Of a stretch of 64,000 nt of DNA, positions 1 to 12,100 are shown piece after piece. The notes under the pieces were generated by a model that was not told the origin of the DNA, did not search any database, and saw only the letters and a list, made by a program, of their open reading frames with translations. The first letter of the stretch is position 1. Every line of letters begins with the position of its first letter. A program made the translations under genes and the position numbers. Source of the stretch: Prinia subflava (taxonomy: Eukaryota > Chordata > Aves > Passeriformes > Cisticolidae); NCBI RefSeq assembly GCF_021018805.1, contig NC_086251.1, positions 16,721,098 to 16,785,097 of the forward strand, read 5' to 3'.

Positions 1-146
1 ATATGCACAGTGAGCGATTCTTTGCAGCAGAGATGTTTTGGCCCAGTTCCTGAATTTAAAATAAAGCGAGGAACAAAAACAGACACATAAAAGACAGAGA
101 TATGTTAGAAAGATGACTTTGTTGTCCTAAGACAACACTGAGCTAC

Positions 147-173
147 CATCATTATATTCGCCTTCTTCATTGG
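147..173 (-). CDS. TNNT3: Probable TNNT3 exon 14 (ANEEGEYND)
   Basis: A very good acceptor (a long pyrimidine-rich tract ending CTTCAACCTACAG at 174) is followed by an open acidic stretch, A-N-E-E-G-E-Y-N-D, up to a weak donor GTAGCTC. The resulting 27-nt exon keeps phase 1/1 like its neighbours. An alternative is a 12-nt exon (162-173, A-N-E-E) ending at AAG before GCGAAT, which would need a GC donor. I do not recognise the peptide from memory; the call rests on splice signals, phase and acidity. Confidence 0.55.
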
Positions 174-3100
174 CTGTAGGTTGAAGGACAAAAGAAAAAG
201 AGAAGAAGCACAGTGATCAATCCACAACCAGCACTGTTCTAAGAGCACCTATCCCCACTCCCTCCCTGTTCTGCTGGGAACCTTGAACTCTCCGGAGATG
301 AAACAAGAAGAAAAAACATCTTTTTGGTGGTTTGATTTGGCTAACAAACGGCCCTTTCCCCATGCTCACTGAAATCCATCTAGAGAGATCATTTCCCTCC
401 TGTACTCTCTTTTCTCTTGAACAATGTCAATGTTTTTGACACTGTTTCCCCAGCACTGAAAAAGAAAAAGGATGAGGGTCTGTAGGTGCATCACATACCT
501 TCCTCATGAGCTTCCTCTGCTGTTGTCATGGTGCAAGCAGTGATGGAAAGACAGGAAATAGAAAAAAAAAAAACAGAACAGTTATTTAAAGCTCTTGGAA
601 TCCTGAGAAAGAGACCAGGGAATGCATGAGGTGGGGAAAAAATAAAGGAATTAGTGAACTAAGGAAGGGAGAAAACTGGAGAGACTGTCAGGACTTAAAA
701 ATGCTGTAATGTTAAAGTAGCAGTAAGCATGGAGGTTAAAGGAGAAGAGAGCTGCAAATGATAATTGTGGTTAATGTCTGTTTCTCTTGTTTTCTTCTCT
801 TCTACCAGCCCAGGACTCCTGTTCTCTCGCTCTCTCACACACATACACACTTCTGTTGCACCTAGGTGGAGTAAACCAGAAGTCGTGTCACATACCTGGC
901 TCATGAACTTCAGGTGTGAAGTGTCATGGAACAAGTTGCGATGGAAAACAAGAGAATGAGAACAAAAAACCTGTTATTTCCACCAAAAGAGCTTTTGAGC
1001 CAATGGGGAGGAGGGGCAGAGAGGAAAAGGGGAGCCAAGAATGAAGTTAAGAAGTAAACAGGTAAAATATTTGCATTTGAAATAACACATAAAGAGAAGT
1101 CACAGAACAGGAAAGGTAAAAGAGGCAGATTTATGATAATAGTGCAGTGCTTAAAAAACACTTCTAATCATCATAGGGCATAAAGCACAACCTGACAGCA
1201 CGGTGTACTGAGGTTTACCTGGATTGGAAATATGCACATGAACATAGCCAGCACTCTCAAGGCACTATTGGACCCATCCTTTACTACAGCAGTATTTCAG
1301 CCATTTGAAATAAACACAGTGTGGTTCAGAAACCTGCTGAAATACCTGCCATAACTCATCATCAACGTTCAGCTAACTTCCAAAGAAGCTCAGTTCCCTT
1401 CTAGATCTATGGCTCAGGCCGTTTTCTTCCTTGAAGACGACATTAATGTCTGTGTAAATGTACTGCTGCTCTTCAAATCCATTTGCAATGTAAAATTACA
1501 AACGGATTACTTCATAGGAAGAAAAGGTTCATTAGAAGTCTGTGCAGGTCTACATGTCATTCTTCTGGGTTTTGGCAAAGCAGGAATAGATCAGCAATGT
1601 GAATTTGCAGGGCAGATTTTACTTTTCAGCCATACACACACACACACCACCAAATACCTTGCAAAGCAGGCATAAAATCCCCACAAACTCTCACAGTGTT
1701 TATATTCCCCATGTACAGTCAATGGGTCAAATTCTGCCCTTAGATTTGAAATAAGTCCTCCCCTATAGGAAGAAACATTCATTCTCATATCACATGGGCA
1801 GAATTTAATGCATTCCACAATGAGACTTTTTGCTGAGCTACCCTTTCACAATAGTATATGTGTGTTCCCCCAGTTTCTAGTGAAATTCTCATGCAACAAG
1901 TTAGTTTCCTCCTCCTTACTGCTGATTACACTTCACTGAGAAAAAAAAATATTAAACTAAAATAGAAGGCACCCCAAAGGCATGCAAGTTATAATCCATC
2001 CTTAACTGATTGGTTGTTATCCCCTGTCACCCTGTATTCACTTCCCACACACACCATCCCAGCAGACAGACACCAGGGAGTTTAGAAGTTAAATCACATA
2101 CCTGGAGGGGGAGCTTCATTTAGTAGGATGTGTCAGGGGAAAAACACAGGAAAGGAAGATAAAAGAATTAGAAATAAGTTATGCAGGAAGGGATCACCTC
2201 AAACTTTGGTAAGACTGGGTTGAAGAAGTATAATTTGCAGACCAAGTTATAGGGATTGACTGTTAATAAGAGTGGAAAAGGAGTTTAATTACAGTGGGGT
2301 ATGAAGTAGATAGGAAGGAAATGCCATAGAAACATAAGATAAAGGGAATTTGAATGTTGATGATTTGCAACAGTTTAAATCATGAAAATTTATTAACCAT
2401 GGGCAAGTGCAGTAACACTGGTGATCCTTAAATTTGAAAGAAAACATACCCAAGAACAGTTTTACAAGCATTTAGTGTTACCTAGGTTTCAGCTGCCCTT
2501 TTAGCTATTAGAGCTGGCATGAGGATATGGGAGGTACTGCTTTGGGTGTGTCCCTGTGCCTGCATCTGAAGCTCCACCATCTAAGAATCTCTGCTGGCAG
2601 ATTCCAGGCTTAGCTCTGCAGAACTTCTAGTATTTGTGTCTGTACAGAGCTTGTCTTGCTGTAAAGGATTAAACTGCTTGTGCTTGTGTGCCAGAATACT
2701 GCTGCAATCCACTCCCTGCAAGTGTAGGCAGCTTGAGTTTGTGCTGCTCAGGTACTTGTCAGGGCTGTGGGGTAGCCACAGCCCTAAAAGTTTTCAGGGA
2801 CACTAAAAAAGTTTGTTCTAAGCTTCTTAGATGGTGATCCTTCAGTTTCACACAATATTTATACCTTCCTATAGGGAAAATAAGTTTTAGGGAATTTCAA
2901 GAATGGATTGATTCTTCATGATTCTGATATTCTTCAACATCTGCAAATTTCTATATACAGGAATGCTTCAGATTAATACATGGGAATTTAGATGTCACAA
3001 ACATGAGCTTGGTTAGGTGGAAAGAGTCAGAAAGGAAAAATGAAATAATTAGAGCAAGAATTCCACAGCAGCAACAACTGTGACTTCTACAGGCCAAAGC

Positions 3101-6100
3101 TGTGACGTAGAAGATGTGATAGGCAAAGACAGCATTAATAACAGAGAAACTAAATAATCATGCAGTTACATGAAAAGCTGGGACCATCTCCTTCTGACAT
3201 AAATATTTTTTGTTAAGCTTTTCATATTTACATTCTTTTGGTTTTATTATGCTTTGTGTTACAGAGGGAAAAGAAAGCATGGGGAGGCTGTGGTTATGGC
3301 TTTATTGTTTATCATATGATGTTAATACCTTGTGTTTCACACACGTTTCAAGCTCATACATCTGTCAGTGCTAGAGAACCAGCTCTCAAGTAGTGAGTAG
3401 CAGTTCAATAAATATCATGGAAAAGAGGTACAGAGACAGGCAAAGCAGCTGTGATGGAAGCAATGACCTTTAGCTTGTGCAAATCAAAGTCAGAAAAACC
3501 TTGGGTGCAGATTAAGAGACAAAAATGAATATGATTAAAAAGAGAAGAGAAGGATGTGAAACAAGAAGCGATGAGAACAGGAGAGAGATGAGAAGCAATG
3601 GAGAGATGAATGTTGAAGTATTAAGTCATGTAAAAATCAATCAGCTTTCACCTCACTCCAGCCTTGGCAAAAGCATCAATCTGCTCTGAACTAAGAGGCT
3701 GGTCTCCCTCTGTGGACAGCAGAGGGAAATGGCTGGGGTGGGAGGCTCTGAGATGTGACTATTTTAATAAAGCTACTCCAAATGGCACAGAATAATTTCC
3801 TCAGACAGTTTAGAGGACACGGCAAGTTCAGTTTCTGTTTTCCCAGGTAATAAACATTGTAACATTCCCATACGCACTGTGAGGATGGCTCCGAGTCTGC
3901 TAAGCGCCTGTTATTCCAGCTCACACATTGAGATGCTTGTCTCTAAAAAATGTTACTACATTTCACATGCAGCAGTTAGCTTTATCCTCAGTATTATGCA
4001 TCACAGAGTGATGAGGAAATTATGACTGGTCAAAGGTGTGAGGAAGCTGCAAGTTACAGTTTCTCATTAATATTTGATTTTTATCTTTACTTCCACCATC
4101 TTTGAATTCCTGAGTATAATACTAGAGTTACTGTTAAAATTTTTCAACATAAATCATAGTTTCAATTAAATTTCAATATTTTGGAACTCACATAGATTTA
4201 GCTGAGATTTTGATTAAAAAATTAGAAACGTTTCACAGCCATAAAGGTTGCAGAGATATTTACATCTCTGGAACAAAACTTTTCCACTTTTTGCCTTGTG
4301 GCAGCTTCTTATTCCAGATTTTTTTCTTGCATTACACTATATATACCCCACATTATCCATAAAGGCAACACTTCAGAAGCATCTAAAATAGAATTTTCAT
4401 TTCAAAGTTTGGAAATCTTCCATAGAGGAGAGAAGGGAAAAAAAAGTTGGAACAAAATGTTTTAACTAAAAATCATAATTTTCAAGAGCTGTCAACAAAG
4501 TGTTACTTTTTTTTTTTTTTTTTTTTGGTTGGTTGGTTGGTTGGTTGAAATGTTTCCATTTTGTCCCAATTCAGCACATGACCCAATTGTGAAATTGCCA
4601 AGTGGAATTGAATTTCCAGCACACAATAACCCTTCAGATTGACGCAGAGGAATTCAGAAGTCACATACCTGGTTCATGGACTTCTTTAAAAGGGAAGTAG
4701 CAGGGAAGGAGATGCAAAGAAAGATAAGAGCATTAAAGCAGGAAACAGAGAATAATTAAAAACCCTTACACTTTCCTTAGCCAAGGTGGTGGAGGGTAGG
4801 TTAAAAGGATAAAAACCATTAATAAGATTAAGTGAGAAATTGAGGGCACATGTGAATGTCAGTTAGAATTGTGGAGAGGAAGGGTTGTTTGGATATAAAA
4901 ATGCAGATGACTAATGTATATATTCATAATGTTATAAATCAAATGCCACTGGTAGCCTTTGGCTGACAAAAACATGACTTGTATTTAAAGTAAGTCCATT
5001 ACCCATAAGCCTGAATGTGCAAAAAGGGCATAGACAACCTGCTCTTATTCATGTGCATAGAAATCCCAGCCACTGTGGAGACCAATGGGCTCTGAGGAGC
5101 TGGCATTGATTTCCTTGGTGCCCAGGATTTCACCACACTGATGTGGGAGGGTGAGCATGAGCGAGTTACTGCTCTCCAGCCTGCAGGATAAAGCAGCTCA
5201 TGGAAGCCTGGCTGGGCAAGCAGAGAGGGGCAGGCAGAAGGGCAATTGAAAGGTAAATGGGTTTGGGCTGCCAGGCTGATGCTTTAAGAAGCATGACCTT
5301 CTATTTGCCAGTTATAGAGATTGTCTTACCAAAGTCTTACCAGAAGGTCTGGACCTTAATTCAAGTTATAAAATCAAATAAAAATGCAACCCTGCCACCC
5401 CTGTTTCTGCATGATGTACATTAAGCCAGAAATACCCCAGCAGTTATGGAAAAGGCACTTTTCTGAACTACTACATCTTGTCTCAAATATGCTCCAACCA
5501 AAGTGATGCCACTTAGTCCAATCCTTACCCCAACAGTAAAAACTAGATATGGCACCGTGTCACTTGTTGAAACGCTCCTGGCTTTGGGTGCAAGTCTCCC
5601 CACATCTCCATACACTGCTGCAAAAGGGAGTTCTGTCTCTGTGCAGTGGCAGGGGAAGTGGGGAAGAGGTGCACCCAGCTGAGGGGGGACACAGTATTGT
5701 CTCAGGACAGAGCTGTCCCACCTCTAACCTGGGGCGTGGCACAGAGGAAATGGTTTGAGGAACACTATCCCCGTACCAACTGGTGTCCATACAAATAGCC
5801 TGGCTAGAGACATCAGGTGCTGGCGAACACATAAGCAGTGCCCAGCCTGTGCCTCAGGCATTGTTCTCCAACTGCAGTTAGTACGTGTTACTCATCACAC
5901 CTCTTATCCTGTGAGAGCAAAGCAACCGTGCAGAGGATATTATTTGCGTCAGCTCATCTTCAACCACCTCCAGAATTCCCGCACGAGTTACCGCTCCAGA
6001 CAGAAACAGGGGAATTCACAAGTCATGGCACATACCTTCCTCATGAGCTTTAGCGTGTGGGAAGAGTCACACAGCAAAATACAAAGGGAGATGAGAGCAT

Positions 6101-9100
6101 TAGAAACATCAGAACAACTTTTCACTTGGGCAGAATGGAGGGGGAGGGAAAGATTAAGAATACGTTTCAAGAAAATAAAATGAGTCTGGATATGAAAAGC
6201 AGTTCTGGAAGTCAGGGTGCACATGGGTCTGAGATATTAAAAATATAAAGCTGATTTAAGCAGCCATATCAAACGACATTTGTCTTATACAGCCATTCCT
6301 GCAGTCCTGCCCAAAGCCAGGAGCAGCACGCTATCTCATAACCCTGATGCTTGCCCCAGTGGATTTACAACCCGAGGCCAGCAGGTTTTGGGTGGCTGCA
6401 AGTACTGCCATGAAACAGTGGCCTAGAAACTCCATTATATGAACAAGAATACCATCTTTAATCATTTGCAAAGCTAAAACATCATATTTATCACCATTTA
6501 TTTTGCTCTATACCACAGGGTTTAAGATAAAAAAAAGATGTGTGGACAGGCTATTATAACATCAGCCAATCATGAGCATTTCTGCATATAGTCTGCAGGC
6601 CAGATCCACCCCAAATGGTCCAAAATAAGCCTGCCAAGGAGACCCAACCAATCTCAGAGTAAAGGCTTTCCAACATTCATCCTTTTAAGAGGTTTACATT
6701 TCCCAGCGCTTTTCAAGCTTTTTTTTCATGCAGGAATTACCACGTACATCAACAGTACATTCAACATCAAGACAGAACATGAAGGCAGACAATACAAAAA
6801 ACAATACAAAAAAACAAGTTTTAGTCTATATTAATTTGCCTATTTGTAACTCCTGTTTCCTTTTATCATCTTATGGTTTACTGGCTAAGCCAGAGCTTAC
6901 TCTGAAAGACAAGAATTCAGGAGTCATGTCACATACCTTCCTCCTGAGCTTCTTTAGGTGTGAAGAGCCACGGGACAGGATGCAAAGGAACATTAGGAGA
7001 AATACATTGTTACATGAGCTGAAATAGGCTGAAAACCTTCCATAGGCTGAAAATTCTGCTCAGAGGCAAAAGTTTTATCCCACAAAAGGGTATGCTAATG
7101 GCCAGGAGGGGAAAGGAATTTGAGGCACTGTGGCTGGGAAACAACTTCACCATGTGAAGGGAAGAAGCAAAAATATATCAGACAGGGAAAATCTCATAGT
7201 AAGCTCAAATACCACATGCTGGAATTTTTCACTAGTTCTGGTTTTAGAGGACAGCTCCTGCCTTTGCCCAGATGGGCTTCATGGTGAGCCCTGCACGGGG
7301 CAGGGGTGGCAGAGAGGCCGGGTTATCACTGAGCCGACTCTGCCAGACCTGGCACTGAGATTATTCCCGGCTGTTAGCCCACAGATCACAGAGGGGACGT
7401 GGAAGGCAAAGACAGCAGAAGCAGAAAGGCAGAGTAACTGGTACTGCTCCTCTGGCACCACCCTTGAGTCCCCACCACCACAACCAAGGAGACAGCAGGG
7501 GGCAGTTTGGAAGGTGATGGCACGTACCTGCTGCAGGAGCTTCATCAAGGTGGGATGTGGCAGGAAGCAAAAGCAAATGAGATGGAAAACGAGAAGAGTT
7601 AGACCAAAGAGTGTGTGAATGCAACAGAGGGTTAAAAAAAAAAAAATAAAAGCACAGGATGTATGAAATAAGGAAACAGAGGAGATGAAGTAGAGACAGG
7701 TGACCAGAGCACACACAGATACAAGAAATGTAAAACCATCTGGACCTGGATGCTGTAAAAACTCTGCAAACTGCTCAGAGTGGGTCTATTGTGGCACTAC
7801 AAACAGGTTTACCCCTGTTTAAAATATGCCCATAGCACAAAGCTTTGCAAATATGGAACCAACACACCCTTTGGCTCCTTGCACCTGGAGCACCACATCC
7901 CAAACTCTCGAGTGCAAAGGGTGAGTTTCTGTTCCAGTCCCTCTTCTGCTCTGTCACACCTTGCCAATGCTGTGTGCAATGTGGGGAGCCAGCTGGGGTG
8001 ACTTACCAGCATCTACATGGTCATAATTCTGCAGTATTATGTATATTATATATCATACGATATATTATAGCTTGTAAGCTTATAATATATATGATATATG
8101 CTATATATAATATGACATATTATAGCGTATGTTTTATATAACATAGGGCTAAGCACATATTTGACCACAGATGGATTTTGACTTCAAAATCCATCTAATC
8201 ATAATCTGCCAAGCTATGTTGGAGAAACCAGTTGACACCTGATAAAAATCTTTCTAGCCAGACCCCAGTTATTCCGTGTTACACAAATACCCAGGGCTAA
8301 AAATCAGCCTCAAAGCATGCTGTGTCTTGGATGAAGGGATGGCATCCACATTTTCTGTGCTGCTTCCTCCCCAAAACTGGAGCAGAGGTGTCTGCAGATG
8401 CTCAGGGATGTGGGGTACCCTCAGTGAAATTTGTGCAGGGGACAAGAAAAGCCCTCTGCCTGCAGATAGTTTGTCCCAGCAGCTTTCTCTTGTCTCTTGC
8501 TTTCTTCTACCACCTTGCAAAATCGAGGTGCACATCATCCTGCTGGTGCAGGAACCAGCAGGGCTGAGCTGCTGCTTCACCTACCTTCCTCCTGAGCCTC
8601 TTCTGTGGGTGGAAAACGTCACACAGCGAAAGAAATGGGAGAAGAAAAATTAAAACAGGAAATATGTTATTGGAACATTCCTGAGGTTCGCCAAGCTCCC
8701 AGGCCGTTATGGGTAAGCATACACAATGATGGAATTACAGGGTGAGAGAGAATTAAAAATAACATTTTTATGGGCACATTATGGGGTTATAAATGTTACT
8801 GAAATATGGGAATATGACCACAAGTGGAAACCACATAAAAAGGCATCCAATATGCTATTCTTTATTAGAGCTGGCTAACTTACCCTAAACCCAACCTCTG
8901 GTGAATTTTTAACCAAAAATAAAACTGCCGCATTTCTTTTGCTTTACATTTTTTTGTCATATGGTGAAAATTTTTCACCAACATTTATCAATTTTTGAAA
9001 TTTCAAACAAATTCATTCCTGAATTTTACCAGATGAATATAAACTTTGCAGGGTTTAAAAATATTCATTTTGACACCACTGTGCCAAAAATCAGTCAGTT

Positions 9101-12100
9101 TAGTAAAAATGGTAGAATAAATATATATATATACTTGTTTTTATACACATTTATGCATATACACACAGGTACATGTATATATTAAAAATTATGTGTGTAT
9201 ATTACATACTTTATATATATATATCAATGCATTTTATTTCTTTCAGATATATAAATGTTTTGGTTTGGGTTTTTTTAAACAAATAAAACAGGTCAAATTT
9301 CCTACCAGCTCAATAAACAACATCAATGTCCACTATTGCATTGATGTCTGTGGCTCAAGACAGAGTCCTGGACACTGGGTGTGAACCATTTGCTCTGGAT
9401 TTCTTTACACACATTCTCCCTCCACAGAGAGAGAGAGAGAGAAAGCAAGCCATGTCACATACCTTCTTCCTGAGCTTCAGGTGGTAAGTGTCATGGAACA
9501 AGAAGCAACAGCAAGCAGGAAAATGAAAACAGAAAACTGTTAGAAACTGGTGTTGGGGTGAGCTAAGGCCTAGAGAAAAAAAGTGGTTAGGAAGTGATGG
9601 AGAAAAGTTATATGGAAGAGAAATGGATGACACCAGAAAGAGACACAAAGGTCAAGCAAAAGTAGGGAGCAAAGAGAAGATACACCTCAGAGGAGCCAGT
9701 CATGCAGATTAAAAAGAAATTGAAAGTCACCTGCCTATTAATTTCATGTCATTAATACTTTCATATCATTAATTTCAGGTCATTAAATACTTGAAAACAA
9801 AAAGTAGACAGTTAGGAAAGAGAAGAGAAAGGCAAGAAATGCTTTTCCTTTAAGGAAGGCTTGTCTGTAGGAGGAACACCCTTCGCTTGCTCTTTTGACA
9901 TTTGACAAGACGTGAAGGATGGAGCATGAAGAATGCCTTCACCTCCTGCCACTCCATGCAGGACCAGAGAGACAGATGGTGACTGAAGGCAGCTCTACAA
10001 CCTATGGGGTGTCCCTATTTTCTTTTTCTTTTTTTGAGCCCTTGGTCCCTTCAGAGGCAATGCCAGGGGAAATAAGGATAATGTACCTTATAGTAGAAAC
10101 TACTCTCACCATGGCCACAGATGCACCTCTGTTCCCACCACCACCAGTGGGAATTTGCCTGTTGCAGCAACTTGGAGGAATCCATGGAAAAAAAAAAAAA
10201 GAAAGAAAAAAGCCAAAAAAGAAAAAAAACTGCTGTGTATAAATCCCCACAGTAGATATTTCTACACAGGGACAACTCTCTGTCTCTGAGCTGGTCTCAT
10301 ACTCTCCATGTGAAAATATTCCACTTCCAGTAAAGGGTTTTCCTTTTGACCCTGTAGAAGATGCCGGAGACACTAAGGGCAGATCCTGGGAGAAATTCCA
10401 AGAGTTTGGCCTTTAGCTCTGTTCCAGACACCTTGGGAAATGAAGAATGACAACTGGCAGCTACACTTGTCTGAACTGAAGCCAGTGTGTCAAAAGTGCC
10501 CAGCAAAGACAATGATATATCTCCAAAATCATCTTCTCCCTGCTGCCTACAAAAGGTGGAACAACTTGGGTGAGAAGGGTTTTTCATGCTCCATCTTTCC
10601 AGATCAGCACTCTGTCTCTTGCAGCTTGTCAAATCACATTTTGCCAGCTAAAGGCATGGTAAGAAACTTCATCTTTGCCAGTTGGTTCTCTGCCCTGCCT
10701 TTTCTATCCTCAGCAGTGCCCTGTGGACCGCTCCTCAGGAGCTGGACAACCAGATCTTCTTTTAAATTTCAAAATTTAAACTCAATCTGTGGACACTGCC
10801 AAAATGAGAACGGCAGGATTTCACCAGTGATATGTTATGGGAGCAGATATGTTATGTTATGGCTCTGCACCAGTACCTGCTCTAAAAAGTTCCAAGTTTA
10901 TGGACAGATTAGCCTCCAGCTTTTTCACCATCCCCTCATACAAATACTCCATTTCACTGTAACATGCAGACTCTGCACATCACAGCCCAAGAAAACTTGA
11001 TTGTTTTTTCTTTTCCAACTGGTTTCCTGATCAAGTGTTTCAGATTGCCTTTAGCAGCAAGCACCAAAGAGAAGGGTGAAATGTAGACAAGAGAAAAGCA
11101 GGACCAAGGATCAAAGAAAGATAAATTACGTTCCGCTTTTTTTGTTACCTTCTTCTTCGTACTCCTCTGCATTGAAATGGGAGAGGGGGGAGAAAAAGCA
11201 GACAAATCAACCATCAGCCTTGACATATCAGTAAGACATTACCCATGGCAGAGCCCTCTGTGCCCATAGGGATGCCGGGCAAGATGGTTTCTGAGAGGCC
11301 ACTTGCAAACCAGCAAGTCAAATAACAGAATAAATTACTTTGAAAATAAAAAAGAGTAGTTATAAAAAGGGGAAGAAGACAATAAAGGATTGAATTTTTC
11401 CTTGGGCAGTGGAAACTCAAGGTTACACATGCGTTAGAAGGGAAAAGGTAGCAGAGAGGGCCTCTGAATATAAGAAAAGTATATTATGTATATTGCTTGT
11501 AAACATTGTGGGGCTTTATGCTCTAAAAGCAGATATAAGAAGCTTCAAAACAAATTGCCAGCAGATGGCAGTGCCCCTACAAAAACTAGCAGCGTCCCCT
11601 CCCACCAGGGCATCGATTTGGGGCTGAAACCCCACAGCACGGGCACGGCCAGGGTGCTGCAGGTGGTGGAAAAACACCAGAAGCTGGTGACAGTCAGACA
11701 GACAGAAGCACAAAATAGAAACTTTGGATTTGTCTAACCATACCAGCTGACACAGCCAGCAAATGTTGTGGCCTTGCACAGAAGCAATTACAAACAGATT
11801 TAAGACTTACCCTCTCCTTGCTCCCTGTGAGAGAGGAAAAAAGGATATTGAAACTAGGTAAGTATTTCTCCCACTCTGTACTGATGTCTAGCTTTAAACC
11901 TTATGCTGAAGCATCCCAGTGCAATGTTGTTTTAAGTCTGTTGTCTGCAGCTCTGTCCATGATTCCTCTGACCCCATGACTGCCCTATATCTCCCCTCTG
12001 TACCAATGATGCAAAAATGTCAAGTGGTCCCGTTGGCTTTGGTCATACTACTCTAGATTTGTTAAACCAAGGCAGAAACCACTGCCCTGTGGGTTTTATT

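Larger units (their letters stand above)
496..9560 (-). repeat. Ancient tandem duplications carrying TNNT3 microexons
   Basis: Around each microexon the intron flanks resemble each other. On the donor side there is GTATGTGAC(A)T. On the acceptor side a plus-strand block runs roughly GGTGTGAAGTGTCATGGAACAAGAAGCAA..., followed by purine-rich AAAxGAAxATxAGAG/TTAGAAA. The closest pair is the flanks at 907 and 9475; others (6048, 6949, 7540, 2114, 4684) have diverged more. The pattern indicates that exon-plus-flank units of at least about 60-80 bp were duplicated repeatedly. Confidence 0.65.
517..11148 (-). other. TNNT3: TNNT3 introns between the microexons
   Basis: This covers the long stretches between the small exons (for example 908-2101, 2114-4668, 4684-6035, 9475-11148). 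They are AT-rich, with no convincing reading frame. They hold the decayed microexon near 3000, a T20(GGTT)5 tract, two palindromes near 8040-8196, an AT/AC microsatellite near 9120-9235 and an A-rich tract near 10187-10230. Confidence 0.6.

Noticed and set aside
430..465. Strong minus-strand acceptor (CCTTTTTCTTTTTCAG-like) just downstream of the exon at 499
   Set aside because: The frame after it meets a stop before a usable phase-compatible donor, and the intron back to 499 would be about 34 nt, too short.
1890..1945. Acceptor-like tract TTTTTTTTTCTCAG on the minus strand with a GTAAGG donor 16 nt on
   Set aside because: The implied 16-nt exon breaks the phase rule of the array and does not encode an acidic cassette.
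3440..3500. Weak resemblance to a microexon block (ACCTTTAGCTTGTGC)
   Set aside because: Only scattered matches; no donor or acceptor recognisable, unlike the decayed copy near 3000.
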